A stretch of 64,000 nt of DNA from Gigantopelta aegis (lineage: Eukaryota; Mollusca; Gastropoda; Neomphalida; Peltospiridae), in NCBI RefSeq assembly GCF_016097555.1, contig NC_054701.1:65707357-65771356 (forward strand). The letters run 5' to 3'. The notes under the pieces are model-generated. The model saw only the letters and a program-made list of their open reading frames with translations, was not told the origin of the DNA and did not search any database. Below are positions 1 through 40,874 of the stretch, in pieces. The translations under genes were made by a program, and so were the position numbers. Position 1 is the first letter of the stretch. Each line of letters starts with the position of its first letter.

Positions 1-1255
1 TGACAGACGTGTGCTACAACAGCTTGCTCTGAATGTGATTGTTAAGCTGTATGACCTGACCTGACCATGACAGACGTGTGCTACAACAGCTTGCTCTGAA
101 TGTGATTGTTAAGCTGTATGACCTGACCATGACAGACGTGTGCTACAACAGCTTGCTCTGAATGTGATTGTTAAGCTGTATGACCTGACCTGACCATGAC
201 AGACGTGTGCTACAACAGCTTGCTCTGAATGTGATTGTTAAGCTGTATGACCTGACCTGACCATGACAGACGTGTGCTACAACAGCTTGCTCTGAATGTG
301 ATTGTTAAGCTGTATGACCTGACCTGACCATGACAGACGTGTGCTACAACAGCTTGCTCTGAATGTGATTGTTAAGCTGTATGACCTGACCTGACCATGA
401 CACACGTGTGCTACAACAGCTTGCTCTGAATGTGATTGTTAAGCTGTATGACCTGACCTGACCATGACAGACGTGTGCTACAACAGCTTGCTCTGAATGT
501 GATTGTTAAGCTGTATGACCTGACCATGACAGACGTGTGCTACAACAGCTTGCTCTGAATGTGATTGTTAAGCTGTATGACCTGACCTGACCATGACAGA
601 CGTGTGCTACAACAGCTTGCTCTGAATGTGATTGTTAAGCTGTATGACCTGACCATGACAGACGTGTGCTACAACAGCTTGCTCTGAATGTGATTGTTAA
701 GCTGTATGACCTGACCTGACCATGACAGACGTGTGCTACAACAGCTTGCTCTGAATGTGATTGTTAAGCTGTATGACCTGACCTGACCATGACAGACGTG
801 TGCTACAACAGCTTGCTCTGAATGTGATTGTTAAGCTGTATGACCTGACCTGACCATGACAGACGTGTGCTACAACAGCTTGCTCTGAATGTGATTGTTA
901 AGCTGTATGACCTGACCTGACCATGACAGACGTGTGCTACAACAGCTTGCTCTGAATGTGATTGTTAAGCTGTATGACCTGACCTGACCATGACACACGT
1001 GTGCTACAACAGCTTGCTCTGAATGTGATTGTTAAGCTGTATGACCTGACCTGACCATGACAGACGTGTGCTACAACAGCTTGCTCTGAATGTGATTGTT
1101 AAGCTGTATGACCTGACCTGACCATGACAGACGTGTGCTACAACAGCTTGCTCTGAATGTGATTGTTAAGCTGTATGACCTGACCTGACCATGACAGACG
1201 TGTGCTACAACAGCTTGCTCTGAATGTGATTGTTAAGCTTTATGACCTGATCTGA
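1..1255. repeat. 62/67-bp tandem satellite array in an intron
   Basis: About 19 head-to-tail copies of a 67-bp unit, with some 62-bp copies that lack one CTGAC pentamer at the TGACCTGACCTGACC end of the unit. Copies are nearly identical; a recurrent variant reads CACACGTG where most read CAGACGTG. The array runs off the left edge of the window and stops about 44 bp before the exon at 1299, so it lies in an intron of the + strand gene. Near-identity implies recent expansion or homogenisation. No open frame persists through it. Confidence 0.97.
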
Positions 1256-1298
1256 CCTTACCTGTCTTTTAACAATACCCAATTGTGTGTTTTTGCAG

Positions 1299-2855
1299 GA
1301 TGCAGCCATTCAACAAGCGAGCCCAGGATGGTATGCAGAGACTGGAGAAGCACAATGAGGGGGGACTTGAGAACAGCTACGACGTGGAGGTGGAAATGGG
1401 AGGCAGCGACAATGACGATGTAAGCTACAGATCGTTTGTGTGAATAATGAATAAAGTTAAAATTCATATAAAAATATATTATTACGTTTTATACCCATAC
1501 CATGTCAAATAAAAAAATAATTAAAAACAATTCAGTGTACATAAACAAAAAAAAGTTTCTTTATATATTATCATCAATTTGCATAGGCTAAATCTTATTT
1601 TACAATGCAGGTATGAAGACAACTAATGGAACAGCCCACACAGAGCAAGGAGGGTCCTACCTTTAGTCTGTGTACTGCATTATTGATTACTTTGATAGCA
1701 ATGCAGCCTAATACCCCTGTATAAAAAATGAGATTAATCTATCCAATTTGATGGCAATTTGTTAAGAAACGTTTTTTGATTTGGTATGGGTTTAAAACTC
1801 AGGAATATGTTTTAATATAAGTTTTAACATTATTTATTATAGAGTTTTATGCCAATTCATTGGTTCCCTTTTGAAAAAAATGGACTATACATACTAACAT
1901 TACATTTCTGTTTGTCTTAATAGCAGTAGTGAGACTTTGGAAATAAACAGCAGTGCAGAGGTCTACAATAATTAAATGAATTTATTTAGAATGACTCAAA
2001 AAAGACCCCCCTCCAACCCACCCCCAAATACTTGATAATTAATAACCTTTCACATAAAAACTATTTGTAAGAAATGTCTTGTCTTATATTAGTACAGACA
2101 GTATCTATTTTGATATACAAAGCCAATAAAATACTGGAAAAAGGGAGTAACAAAGTTTTATTAACTTGGCCTACTCCCCATTTCATAAAATGCTGGAAAA
2201 AGGGAGTAACAAAGTTCTATTAACTTAGCCTACTCCCCATATTTAATTTTAAGACGGACAAAAACAAAAAAAACCCAACAAAAAACCAACCAACACACCC
2301 CATCTATTCTGAGTAATTTGGTGAATGTATACCAAATTCAGCTTTTGTGCCAAACAACACATAATATGCTGAATTAGCTTTTTTGAAAACTTACGATTTT
2401 TTTTTTTACTAAATTCAGTTTCAGTTAACATTTAAAAAAGTGGATCGATCTATTCCCCACTCCCCTTAAAAAACAGAAAGCAAAAACGAAATAACTATAG
2501 TCCTTCCCATCATTCTGTAAAATGACGTAAGAATATTATTAAAAGTGTTTTGGAAATAACAAAAAAACCACCTTACAATTTACAAATCAGTTGGCTCGGA
2601 AATAAAGAACTTGTAGTTCATAGTATGAAAAAAGGCATTCCCTGTGGGACGGACTATAGAAACCCATACTTGCTTCAATCCCCTCAACTTCGCAACAGAA
2701 AAAAACTTACTTCAAACTAAATTTCCATATGCTTAACAAATATTAAGCATTTTATCGAATGTACATTGAATGTTTTAAACATTCTGATTTTCTTTCAGGC
2801 CGACTTCGAGGGAAGTGACATGGAGAGCACATGGTCAGAGACAGATTTCAGTTAA
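1299..2855 (+). CDS. 3' end of an unidentified protein-coding gene (last two coding exons)
   Basis: Two exons, 1299-1419 and 2799-2855, with good splice sites: acceptor TTTTTGCAG before 1299, donor GTAAGC after GAT at 1419, acceptor TTTCTTTCAG before 2799. The frame is fixed by phase: one base completes an upstream codon, then 40 codons beginning MQPFNKRAQDG, then 18 codons ending STWSETDFS and TAA at 2853-2855. The encoded tail is hydrophilic and acidic (GGSDNDD, DFEGSDME), like a disordered C-terminus. The other frames of exon 1 hit stops. I do not recognise the protein; upstream exons lie outside the window. Real gene likely, identity unknown. Confidence 0.7.
1420..2798 (+). other. Last intron of the unidentified gene
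   Basis: AT-rich intron without open frames of note. It contains a two-copy 59-bp tandem duplication at 2128-2245 and homopolymer runs. Nothing else recognised. Confidence 0.6.
2128..2245. repeat. Two-copy 59-bp tandem duplication
   Basis: Two adjacent copies beginning AAAATACTGG (2128) and AAAATGCTGG (2187), each followed by the same run ending in CTACTCCCCAT. They differ at a few bases. Confidence 0.85.
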
Positions 2856-3013
2856 CACAATATAAACAGAACATCAGACATTGGACAATGAAATGTTTTG
2901 GTCTCCGAAATCTCAACTGGACTTCATCCGTTAACCATGTGATGCCCATGCAGTGATTTCAGCTGCAGTGGTCACAAGTTCATACATTTGTGTGTGTTTG
3001 TGTGCATGCATGC

Positions 3014-3047
3014 ATGAGTGTGGGTGTGGGTGTGGGTGTGGGTGTGT
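3014..3047. repeat. GTGTGG microsatellite in the probable 3' UTR
   Basis: Five consecutive copies of a GTGTGG-type hexamer flanked by GTGT tracts, downstream of the stop at 2855. Confidence 0.9.
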
Positions 3048-3143
3048 TGTTATGTGTATATATTGATACTTATCCATAAACGTACAAGTTAAACTATAAA
3101 CATGGTTTGGTTTCAAGTTTCATAAATGTTTCACATAGGAATA

Positions 3144-4407
<1,264 letters not shown>

Positions 4408-5408
4408 TAGGTTTTTAAAATTAACCGTGTTCACAGTTCTTGTAGGAGAGTGTAGTATTCATTCACTTTAATTGTGGTCCATGTATATAAAACGGGGGTG
4501 AAATTTTGCTCAGCTTTTCAAGGTTGTTTTTATATTTTTTTATAAACACGAGTGTTCAAGCATTGTATATGTATGTAGTAAGACTGAAATAGGCTTTGTA
4601 AATTTGGCACCTTGAGTCGAATTTGAGCTGCCAGGTCTTTTTAACATTAAATGCAGAATTTTCTGTCTCCATCTCTATAAAATGTATCTTCCCAATGGAC
4701 TATTTTTCATCTTTACATTTATATAGTATTTAGTCCCTCATGTGATCTATTATTATTCCTACAACCCTTGTGGTTTCAAGCAGCGACGTATCTGCTAATG
4801 GAAAGTCCCACTGAATTATGTTTTGTTCAAGATTTTAGCAATGTCCAAAAACTATTTCCGACCTTGTTCTTTGATTAAATGCTTGCAGGATTTCCTTAAT
4901 TTGCTAAGACCGTTCGACGTTTCCCTTATTTTTCTCTTCCTTTCAGGGTTTGTGGCAGAAAGAAATTTTTGGTTATTGTGCTATGAAATTGAATATTTAT
5001 AATGTGTATTCTAAATGCAACTGTAGTCAACAGGGGGTATGGGGGGCCTCCCTCTAAAAGAAAATTGGTTATGTTATGGGATGGGGTTAAAGGTTAACTT
5101 AAAAACATTAAATCTGCAAAACATTTGGGTATGGCGACATACCCGTTTCCTACAACTAGTGCTCTACAACTAGTGTACCGAAGGCTGTTGTTTATGTTGT
5201 TGGTCTTCACACTTGCGTTACTCTTAGACCAATTGAATCTTATTTAAAATGAAATTTGAAGTTTTCCAGTTATATCTGGCATGTGACCTACACATGTACA
5301 TGTACAATTAATGAAATGTAATGTACCAACATCGATTTTTTCGTTTCCCTATTTTAATCATTGTAAATGTTTTGTTAAATACTCTTCTCTTACGTTTTGT
5401 CGTTGTGC

Positions 5409-5414
5409 AATAAA
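5409..5414 (+). promoter_or_regulatory. Candidate poly(A) signal of the upstream + strand gene
   Basis: AATAAA followed after about 12 bases by a GT-rich stretch (5426-5440). If used, the 3' UTR is about 2.55 kb and contains the mariner. Earlier signals cannot be excluded. Confidence 0.4.
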
Positions 5415-5567
5415 CCATACCCAGTATTGTGTTGTTTGTTAATTATAGCTTCTTAATACTATTTACTACTAAATAAACTGGTCACACCAGTTTCTATAAA
5501 TGTCAAATTTGTTTTTAAGACACGTTTTTTAAAACATAACCTTAATATAAACACTCATTATTAAATA

Positions 5568-5768
5568 TACTGATGGAAAGAAATAAGGAACACATCAAAT
5601 TGTAGACCAAATTTAATTCACAACTAGCGTAGTAATGTCAGCATTTCATACCAAGTTGTAATGTGGGATTGAATGTCTATAGAGTTGAATGTGCTGCCTA
5701 TATGTTCCCAGTCAACTTTTTGACAATATGAATTGATTTTTGATGCAGTTATTATTTCTTTCTATCAG
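5568..5768. mobile_element. Short inverted-repeat element (Tc1/mariner-type MITE)
   Basis: Inverted ends: left TACTGATGGAAAGAAATAA, right reading TACTGATAGAAAGAAATAA on the other strand, about 200 bp apart and bounded by TA. No coding capacity. A second family member, interrupted by a SINE, is at 59487-59858. Confidence 0.8.
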
Positions 5769-6480
5769 TATATGTAAAAAAAAAGAAGTTACAATTTAAC
5801 ATGACAATTTTGCATAAAAGATTGTGAATTCATGTTTATACAGAGCTTTAAAGAAAAACAAGTTTTGTGACCACCATTATAGGTTTTTTTATCAGTAGTT
5901 ATAAAATTAAATTGAATATTGTTGGTGAATATCACTTTCCTTTTAAAATTTAATGATCATTGTGTATGCTAGACCATAATTACCATATTTAGTACTCAAA
6001 AGCCACAAGAAATAATGTGTTGGGGTGTTAAAATGGTTCTCTCTTCAACAACTGCTGAAATATTATTAAATGTTATTATATGTGTGACAACAAGACGATT
6101 AACACCAGACTGAATATACATTTTTAATACCATAGTGCATATTGTGATAAAACAGATTATTACCAACACAAACAACCGACCGATTGAACCTAGTTCTTCA
6201 AACTTGGCTATGATTTAATCATATTGGGCCGAATTTACAAAGCCTGGTTTTCTTAATAATTGCAGGTGTTTAAGCATTATTAATATATGAAGAGTTCATT
6301 TCCATTTATATTATTTTGAGAGAAATTTAGTTTTGCTGCACAGTTTTAACATCCTGTTCAATGGCATAGATTGTGTTTTGACATAAACTTTATTGTCATA
6401 TTGCCAAGTTGTACATTGACTGCTAACTCAAATCCGGACATTTGTATATGTCACATTTTGGAAATGGACTTCATCTGTAG
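5769..6480. other. Gene-free spacer
   Basis: AT-rich sequence between convergent genes. I see no exons, tRNA or other structure in it. Confidence 0.5.
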
Positions 6481-6830
6481 TGGGCGGGACGTAGCCCAGT
6501 GGTAAAACGTTTGCTTGATGCGCAGTCAGGGGCGGGATTTAGCTCGGTCGATTGAGGTGCTTGCATCATAGGATCGAACCACATCGGTGGACCCATTCAA
6601 CTGATTGTTTTTTTTTTCTCATTTCAACCAGTGCACTACAACTGGACAAAGGTCGTGGTATGTGCTTTCTTGTCTGTGGGAAAGTGCATATAAAAGATCC
6701 CATGCTGCATAAGGACAAATGTAGCAGGTTTCTCCTGATGATTACAACTCATATTTAACATCAAATAGCTGATGATTAATTAATCAATGTGCTCCAGTGG
6801 TGTTGTTAAACAAAACAAACTTTTTATTCA
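6481..6830 (+). mobile_element. tRNA-derived SINE with two stacked heads
   Basis: Begins with one tRNA-like head (GTAGCCCAGTGGTAAAACG, 6491-6509) that breaks off after GATGCGCAGTC. A second, different head follows (TTTAGCTCGGTCGATTGAGG with box-B-like GGATCGAACC). The shared SINE body comes next (GTGCATATAAAAGATCCC), then a tail ending GTTAAACAAAACAAACTTT. Two heads in tandem suggest insertion of one SINE at the 5' end of another, or a template switch. Confidence 0.85.
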
Positions 6831-6844
6831 TGGTCAATCTAGGA

Positions 6845-7100
6845 CCCATTGGGCCATTTCTTGTTCCAGCCAGTGCTCAACAACTGGTGTAACAAAGGTT
6901 GTGGTATGTACTATCCTGTCTGTGGGATGGTGCATATAAAAGATCCCTTGCTGCTAATCGAAAAGAGTAGACCATGAAGTGGCAACAACAGGTTTCCTCT
7001 CTCAATATCTGTGTGGTCCTTAACCATATGCTTGACGCCATATAACCATAAATAAAATGTATTGAGTGCATCGTTAAATAAAATATTTCCTTCTTTCCTT
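6845..7100 (+). mobile_element. SINE, 5'-truncated (AAATAAAA-tail family)
   Basis: Starts within the body (CCCATTGGGCCATTTCTTG) and runs through GATCCCTTGCTGCTAATCG to the tail TCGTTAAATAAAATATTTCC with a CTTT-rich end. The tRNA head is missing. Confidence 0.85.
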
Positions 7101-8620
7101 CATATGTTGTTACATATGTGAGAAGAAAAAAGGCTTTGTAAATTTTACCTGTGCCAATTTAATAATAACACAGCAGATGCACTGACAAGCAAGGTTTACT
7201 AAGCTGTTCTACAGAGAAATTTGACAACCCAAAATTGTTTGTTTTAAACCATGACAATACACGTCATAATCTGTGACAGTCACATACAATCTATATCTAG
7301 CTATTAGTAGTATTTTTTAATATCACTAACACAGTTGTAAATAAATAATACTTATGTTACTGCCAGTACATCTTGACTAATACAAACAGGAAAAATATAT
7401 AATTATTCAGCTGTTCTCTCTATAATGAAATGAATTGATCAAATTTAACACAAAATAATACTGATTGCAAATAATAAATTACAAGGAAAATGAATACATC
7501 AATTGGCAGTTTAATTGGGAGTAATGGACATTTCAGTAATGATTCACGGCAGTACAACTACAATAAAATAGGAAATAAAGATTATGTATGTATGACATAT
7601 TCAAATATCCACAATATAAGAGATAGTGCATAGTTGCTTGTTTTTTATTGTAAGATTTCATAAAACAAAATTAACTTGATAAATGTCATTCAAAACAGAA
7701 ATGAAACTTCAATGGGGCTATTAACAAGGACTAATTCAGAAGAACCCCATCCATATATTTTGTAACAAGACATAAACCCTGTCAAAGGGCCCCAACTGTG
7801 ATACGAGTTACTTGATGCATCATCAAACGGGGTTGGCTTTAGGACCTTGGGCAAAAGAATAATTGAATCTCTTAACTAATATATCAAAAAAAGAAAGATT
7901 AAATTTTTTTCATTAAAATCTCTTCATCCTAAAATATATGCACTCTTTTGGAGCCCCTGAAGTCCGAAACTGCTCTTCTCTATTCTGACAAAAGCATACT
8001 TCATGTCATTTAAGTATGTTGCCCATGTATTTTGACAGTATTTCTCACTATTTTTATTGTTACTTTATTTAGATATTCCATTGGTGATATTACAATGGGA
8101 CTGAGTGAAAAAGTACAATAAAATTCTACACAATACTGATGAAACATTAACCTTAAATACTGCTTAATAATTAATATGTTACAACTAGTATATACATGTT
8201 GTAGTACATTATAAAAAGTAAATAACCGTAATATTACACTGTTGCTAAAGTACATGAGAAAAGTTACATACATGCACATTACAATATTTAATCGACTTCC
8301 TATTCAACAAAACTAAAATGGAACGATTCTAGAGCCATTGTAACTAATTACTTTCAGTTGGTTAAAGATTACAAAATTAAAGAGACTTCTTGTATTACAT
8401 ATTATCATATGTATTCATATAACAAATTGAAAAAAAGAAGAAGGTTAAATACAATTTGTCACAAGAAACCAAGCACCTGCATTAAAAACCAATAGTTTTG
8501 TTTGTGCAATGCTCGCTCAAGTGTGATTTCGTTTCCTTCATTTTTTGTATGTGGATTATATTTAGAACATCATTTATGTATTACTGCAGGTTATGCAGAA
8601 ATGAAATGGATTATTTATTT
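7101..8620. other. Gene-free spacer
   Basis: AT-rich, no convincing exon or repeat structure. Confidence 0.45.
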
Positions 8621-8622
8621 AT

Positions 8623-8890
8623 TTCAACTTATTTTCGTGCTTATATCCAATTAAGGTTCAAGCACGCTGTCCTGGGCATACACCTCAGCTATCTGGGCTG
8701 CCTGTCCAGGACAGTGGGTTAGTTGTTAGTTTGTTAGTGGTTAGTGAGAGAAAAGAGGGTGTAGTGGCCATACACCTACCCATTGAGCCCTTAAGAACTC
8801 GCTCTGGGTTGGAGCCGGTACCGGGCTGCGAACCCTGTACCTACCAGCCTGTAGTCCGATGGATTAACCACTGCGCCACCGAGGCCGGTT
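8623..8890 (-). mobile_element. tRNA-derived SINE with GGCGCAGTGGTTAA head
   Basis: On the minus strand it starts with GGCCTCGGTGGCGCAGTGG (box A) and GGGTTCGCAGCCC (box B), continues with a body rich in CACTAACCACTAAC, and ends ACGAAAATAAGTTGAAA. A different family from the GTAGCCCAGTGG SINEs. A 5'-truncated relative is at 45930-46115. Confidence 0.85.
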
Positions 8891-11552
8891 TAAAATGGAT
8901 TGCCTGAATTTACTTTGTGAAGCCCATAAATGGGGTACGCCTAGTTTCAATTATCAGAGGCCTGTTTTATTAGAAAATCACAGTTTTGTCAGAACCATAC
9001 AGGCTATAAACTGCCCTAAATTCAAATAAATATACCGGAAACAAACATTATTTGAATTAAAAAGAAAGAATTATTTTTAAATACTGTATCCAAGCACAAT
9101 ACAGTTCATGTACTAATAATGTTATTGGTACGCTTTACATCACAATATCAGTATTAAAATAACTAAACAATAAATTAAAAACTAGTTCACCACATGAACA
9201 ATACAGCATATATTACACATCTTCATTTTCTGGTGTATGTATACAATATAATATAATATTATATATACTACAGCTCTATAATCTCTCTTTATCAAGGAGC
9301 CACAATATGAGATACCTCTCACATTGATAAAGTTATTTATACCCTGTTTCATTGTCCATACTGTTGACATCAAATGGTGCTATAACAATCATGTTCACAC
9401 ACAATAAAGTGATTTAACATAACTGTGATACGTGTATAATGTAACCTTTGAAACATGATTGTGACACTATAGATCCATAAGATTTCCAGGTTACTAAGAA
9501 AACTAACTTTCTAGTTTTTATCAACATCCACATTAACTCACTATTATCTTCTAAGCAATAATTTGAAAAATAAATAAAATGTTTTGCTAATTTTAAGGCT
9601 TACACTGTTACAGTGGAAAGAATTATTAGAAAATAGTTTTAAAATGGCTAATTTAAACAAAACTGTATTAGCCAAATAAGTGTACAAAAAGTTACAGCCA
9701 CTTTGTATAACCAATTTAACTAATGTGGCTATGGGCAGGATGAGTCTGATTTTTTTTTTTAAATTTGTACAATTCACTCTCAAAAGAATAATTTTAATTG
9801 TTTTTAGTCATACCAACTATTTGAAAATATTTAGAATATGATGAGATTGTAAATAATACAAGCGGCATTATCAATGCCAAAGCAATCAATGTAATGTATT
9901 GGTGCCCACAGCCACACATCCCCAATCAAAAAAAAGAAGAAGTCAAAATGGAAATATAGTCGTTGTGGTTATTTTCTTTTCTTAGTCAATACAATGGAGC
10001 AGTCAAGACAGAAATAATAAAGAAGAGAACAGTGATAAATATTCATTACGCATCAAACTACATTAAATTCTACAACTTCCAAATAGCATTTTCTTATTAT
10101 ACTGAATGCATATTTCTTAAACCTGGCCTGATGCTTGTAAAACTTTTCGAGTCTAGACTTAAGACTAATAGATCTGCACCTGTAACATCATGGCAACACC
10201 ATACAAATTGTATATGTGTGACATCATTAGAGTTTTGAATGTTTTATAAGCTTGCATAGACCCCGGGCTTGGACGGATTGTGTGACTAACAAAGCTGTAT
10301 ATCCGTATGGATAGAAAAATAAGAATGCCATGTATAGTTGTGTAAAAATTACTAATTAAAAAATATACATAATATGCATATACATGTATATTTATATATA
10401 TATATGATACAAAGTACATATTAAAAGGAATTGATACTTAACAATACGTAAAAAGATATAGAATCAAAAACAGTGTCACTGTTATAACATACAAAAAGCA
10501 TTTAACAATTGGAATGTGGATGGACTATCGATTGTGATGGAGAAACACAAATTTGAAATGGATAACTCTGTGATATTATTTTAACGTGCAGTAGCGTAGT
10601 CATAGTGGAAGTTTAATAATGAGTTAGTATAATCCAAAAATCTATGCACAAAGAAAAAAGAAAGAAAGATAAAGACCGACAGATACATCATATACCGGTA
10701 CTGCCTTGAGAATGCAGGTTACCTGGATAAGAGTTGAATACGAGTGAGGGATCCCTCTGCTGCCATATGAGCTAATCCTACGGATCGTGCATAGTTTCGT
10801 CTAATTTTGCATAACACATTTTCTGTTCACACATTAAATTTGGACACCATATGGATAATTGGACTCTGCATAACCAATAAAATTTAATGGTTTTTGCAAA
10901 CTCTGAAGCCTAATGGATATATAGATCTCTATATGGGGCAAGTTTAAATGTTTAATACTGCATAGCTACATAGGTTAAGAATAAAAACCATCAATGTGCA
11001 GTTAAAGGTATGCTCTTACTGTTGAGAATCGTTATGTTCCAGAGCTGTAGACAATATGCATGTTTTTGACATTGTCAAGTCTAGCTAATATTGGAATGTC
11101 TGCCCAGTCCCTTTTCCACTAAATGACACTGGAAATAATTACATTATTATTATTATTATAATAGCGAGCTTGTATAGAAATACTTGATAATACTTGGATT
11201 ACTTTTAGCAACATGAATATAGATCTAAATTTTTATTTTATTATGACAACTCAATGAAACTGGCATTAAACTGGCATTTTTATTATTATTTTTTTTAACC
11301 GTTATTAAAATTATTGCTCACTTGTTTCACTGTATTGTTGTCATAGCAACTTGGCTTTATAAATATATAATATTATAACTTAAAGCTAACTTGTACAACT
11401 GAAATACTATCCGGGACACCTCCAGTATATTTGGATTATAATATGTAGTACGTGATTATTATTGTCGTCATGACAACTACCAAATACTGAGACTACGTTT
11501 CTAGTCGTACTGTGAGTATTTCTAACTCGTGTATGATAAAGGCAAGAAGTTT
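8891..11552. other. Gene-free spacer and probable 3' UTR of MPHOSPH9
   Basis: AT-rich. It holds a short inverted-repeat element at 10128-10262 (ends GCTTGTAAAAC / GTTTTATAAGC). On the minus strand, candidate poly(A) signals AATAAA lie at 11279-11284 and 11232-11242, about 270-320 bp past the MPHOSPH9 stop. Confidence 0.45.
10128..10262. mobile_element. MITE family with GCTTRTAAAAC ends
   Basis: Ends are roughly inverted (GATGCTTGTAAAAC and GTTTTATAAGCTTGC), with an internal GAGTCTAGACTTAAGAC and GTGTGACATCATTAGAG. Related copies are at 22940-23085, 59935-60075 and 60115-60470, sharing the same internal words. Confidence 0.6.
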
Positions 11553-38180
<26,628 letters not shown>

Positions 38181-38797
38181 GATTGGTTACCTGAAATGGA
38201 GCAAACACATTAAAATGTAAATGATCATTGACACACAATACAAATACCGTACCATATTAAATTTCGATGAAATCAGGCAATGAAATAAACATAGAATGTG
38301 TTAACCCATGTATATAGATTACCATAAATTATGGGCCGCTTTGTAAGTTAAAAGTTTTCATTAAATATGATTTTGAGGCAAACAAAGCACCTTTTTCAAC
38401 TTTCTTGACATTAATTGGTAATTTCCTTGTAATCTGAATGACTGTTCACAACTTATTTTGATGCCTGTGAAACCTAAATATTGTTTTGAGCACAACAATT
38501 TAGTCATTTTGAGAGATTTAAAAAAAAATTAAAAAATAATAATCGTAATTATTCTAACATTAATTTTTTTTTTTAAATGCAGGACTAGGAGCATGAACAA
38601 TCACACTCTTCAAAGAAATTAGATCTAGCGTGAAAGTGTGATCAATATTTAGCTCCGCTCAGATTGAATTTTACTCGTACCCCTCAAAAACCAGTCTGAT
38701 TATTCATTGTCACTGCTTTAGAATTCTTGATTTTAAAAGCCCAAAGCAAAAGATTACTAATGTTAAAATAAATAGAAAAAAATAAATCAGATAACAG

Positions 38798-39140
38798 CAG
38801 GGCTTCTAGAATTTTTATACAATCCACTGGCTATGGGATCATGATCAGTGATTTTAAAAATTTACTAGCCATGATTAAAAAATCACTAGCCCTACTTTAC
38901 TTTAAGTTAATACAATTTTACTAAATAATAGTAACAATCAGATATGTCACCTAAAGAGGGAGAAAAGAGCTTAAAAACACTAAATGGAGGTGGGGATGGG
39001 GGCAGAATATTCATATTTACAAAATAGATTTGACAAAAACATATCACTAGCTGTCGGGCGTGGCAATAGTAGTTATTTACTAGCCCAACATTGAATATCA
39101 CTAGTCATGGGAATGGGGCTACCATAATCTAGAAGCCCTG
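38798..39140. mobile_element. hAT-type MITE with 8-bp target duplication
   Basis: Inverted ends CAGGGCTTCTAGAAT and CAGGGCTTCTAGATT, flanked by GATAACAG (38790-38797) and GATAACAT (39141-39148), 7 of 8 identical. 343 bp, non-coding. CAGGG ends with 8-bp duplication fit hAT. Confidence 0.85.
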
Positions 39141-39266
39141 GATAACATTATTTGCAGGGAAACATGCAGGAACCATTAATCTGGTATATAAATCTGTCAT
39201 CAAACTGAATAGAATATTGTGTAAACTTTATGCAATATGGCCAATTTGAACTCACACATTTACAAC

Positions 39267-39512
39267 TGGGCTCGAACTTAAGTATTTGTTACCTACGGCA
39301 ATTATTTTGTTTTTGATGTCAGCAAAATGTTTACCGACAGCAATTTTGAACCAGTAACTTTGGCAACAAATATAAAAATCAAGTCGCTTCAACCGATGGC
39401 AATAATGTTTATCCATCGGCAAAAAACTGCATTGGTCAAGCCCTGGATTGATGACAATTCATATTGATAGTCAATTGCTGTCGGTGAAGTCATTAAGTTC
39501 GAGCCGTTACAA
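39267..39512. mobile_element. MITE with GGCTCGAACTTAA ends
   Basis: Inverted GGGCTCGAACTTAAG and CATTAAGTTCGAGCC ends, with TTACAA on each side as a possible target duplication. About 245 bp; the inner half contains GGCAA-rich repeats. Confidence 0.7.
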
Positions 39513-40039
39513 AATACATGATACATCAACAAGACAAACTCCAATAGCATTTATCGTAGTTTGTAAATAAAACACATTTTGTTTTTATAGTCTTTTTGGT
39601 ATGAGTGCAACCCATATGGTATATCCCCTTTTCAATGGTTAGGGTTAGAGTTCTTTAGTCTTTGATGTAGAGGGGTACGGTCGAACTCTTTCCGTGTTTT
39701 GGAGTGTATGTTAGCTTTGTACATAAACCATCATTCATTCCAAGCATTACTCCAAATAACAACTCAACAAAGCCAGGCTTGAGTCATTTTGAGAATGATT
39801 AACTGGCACAGAATATGACCAAGTTCAAGTGAGTTCAAGTGTCAGTCGCAAAATGGCCTTTTGTTTTTGTATACACTGATTATATATCAATCAAACAACA
39901 GCTAGATTTAAAAGTGCCTACACTTACGTACTAGATGCACTAGTTGTAATGAATGCAGATTGTGCATGAATTAAATTTGACATTAAAAATAAAAGCGCTG
40001 CGTTTGAAGTTTGCGCTTTGTTTGTTTCCTGTTGATACT

Positions 40040-40260
40040 TGTGCCAATCGACGCGGGATTTGGTAGTCGTGAAGGTTCTAGTTTTGTTAATTTAAAGTTT
40101 TGCATAAATTAAAGAAAAACGTTATGAAATTTGTTATTAGAAATATGGTATTAAAATAGAGCTAGAATAATACATTATTAATGTTAGGATTATACTTTAT
40201 TACGACATTCTCGCTGGTGTAAACACTTCCGGTATTGTGAACTACATCCGGATGATCAAA
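40040..40260. promoter_or_regulatory. Candidate bidirectional promoter of MPHOSPH9/MTRFR
   Basis: The locally GC-richer stretch of this spacer, with an ETS-like CTTCCGG at 40226-40232, a second ATCCGG at 40246-40251 and GACGCGGG at 40050. ETS sites are common in TATA-less divergent housekeeping promoters. This is inference; no start site can be read directly. Confidence 0.3.
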
Positions 40261-40874
40261 ACATATGACCACAGAGCCTTTGGTTTTTATATTTTCTGAT
40301 CATCATGATTTGTAATCATTACATAATCATTATTCATTAAATTTTACATGTACGATGCACTGTGTGTAATAAACAACTTTTCCACGGGCCTTTCAAAGGC
40401 TCAAAGTCTAGCAAAGCCAGACATAGTTCACTGCCTGAAATTATTATTATTATAATTTTTTTTTTTTTTTTTATGAAGAGTAAACTGTAAAGGTTATATC
40501 TTGAACTGTGGTTATAAGCAGGCCCTTAACTTGAAGTAGATAACTAGATTATTCAATTTAGACATGTACTTTTTAATTTTACAAAGATTCTTTGGGAAAC
40601 CACTGATTATGCAGAATATCAGCACATTACAATTCTAATATTCAAGAGTGAAGTAGCCTATATCAGTATATATATGCAAATGTAAAAATCAATAAATTTG
40701 CTCTTTCCCCACCCCTTTTTTAAAATTCACAAATGATATGTAAAAGTAATGATATATGGCTTAAACGTTTTAATCAGCTATTAAAATGTACATAAACTGC
40801 ATGTTGAAAATATTTTAAAATTACAGTTTTGATGTCACAGTGATAAAGATACACTGTACAACACTATGGAATTA

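Noticed and set aside
1-1255. Nuclear receptor response elements from the TGACCT words in each array unit
   Set aside because: The half-sites overlap at 5-bp spacing as part of a simple pentamer repeat, not a recognised spacing.
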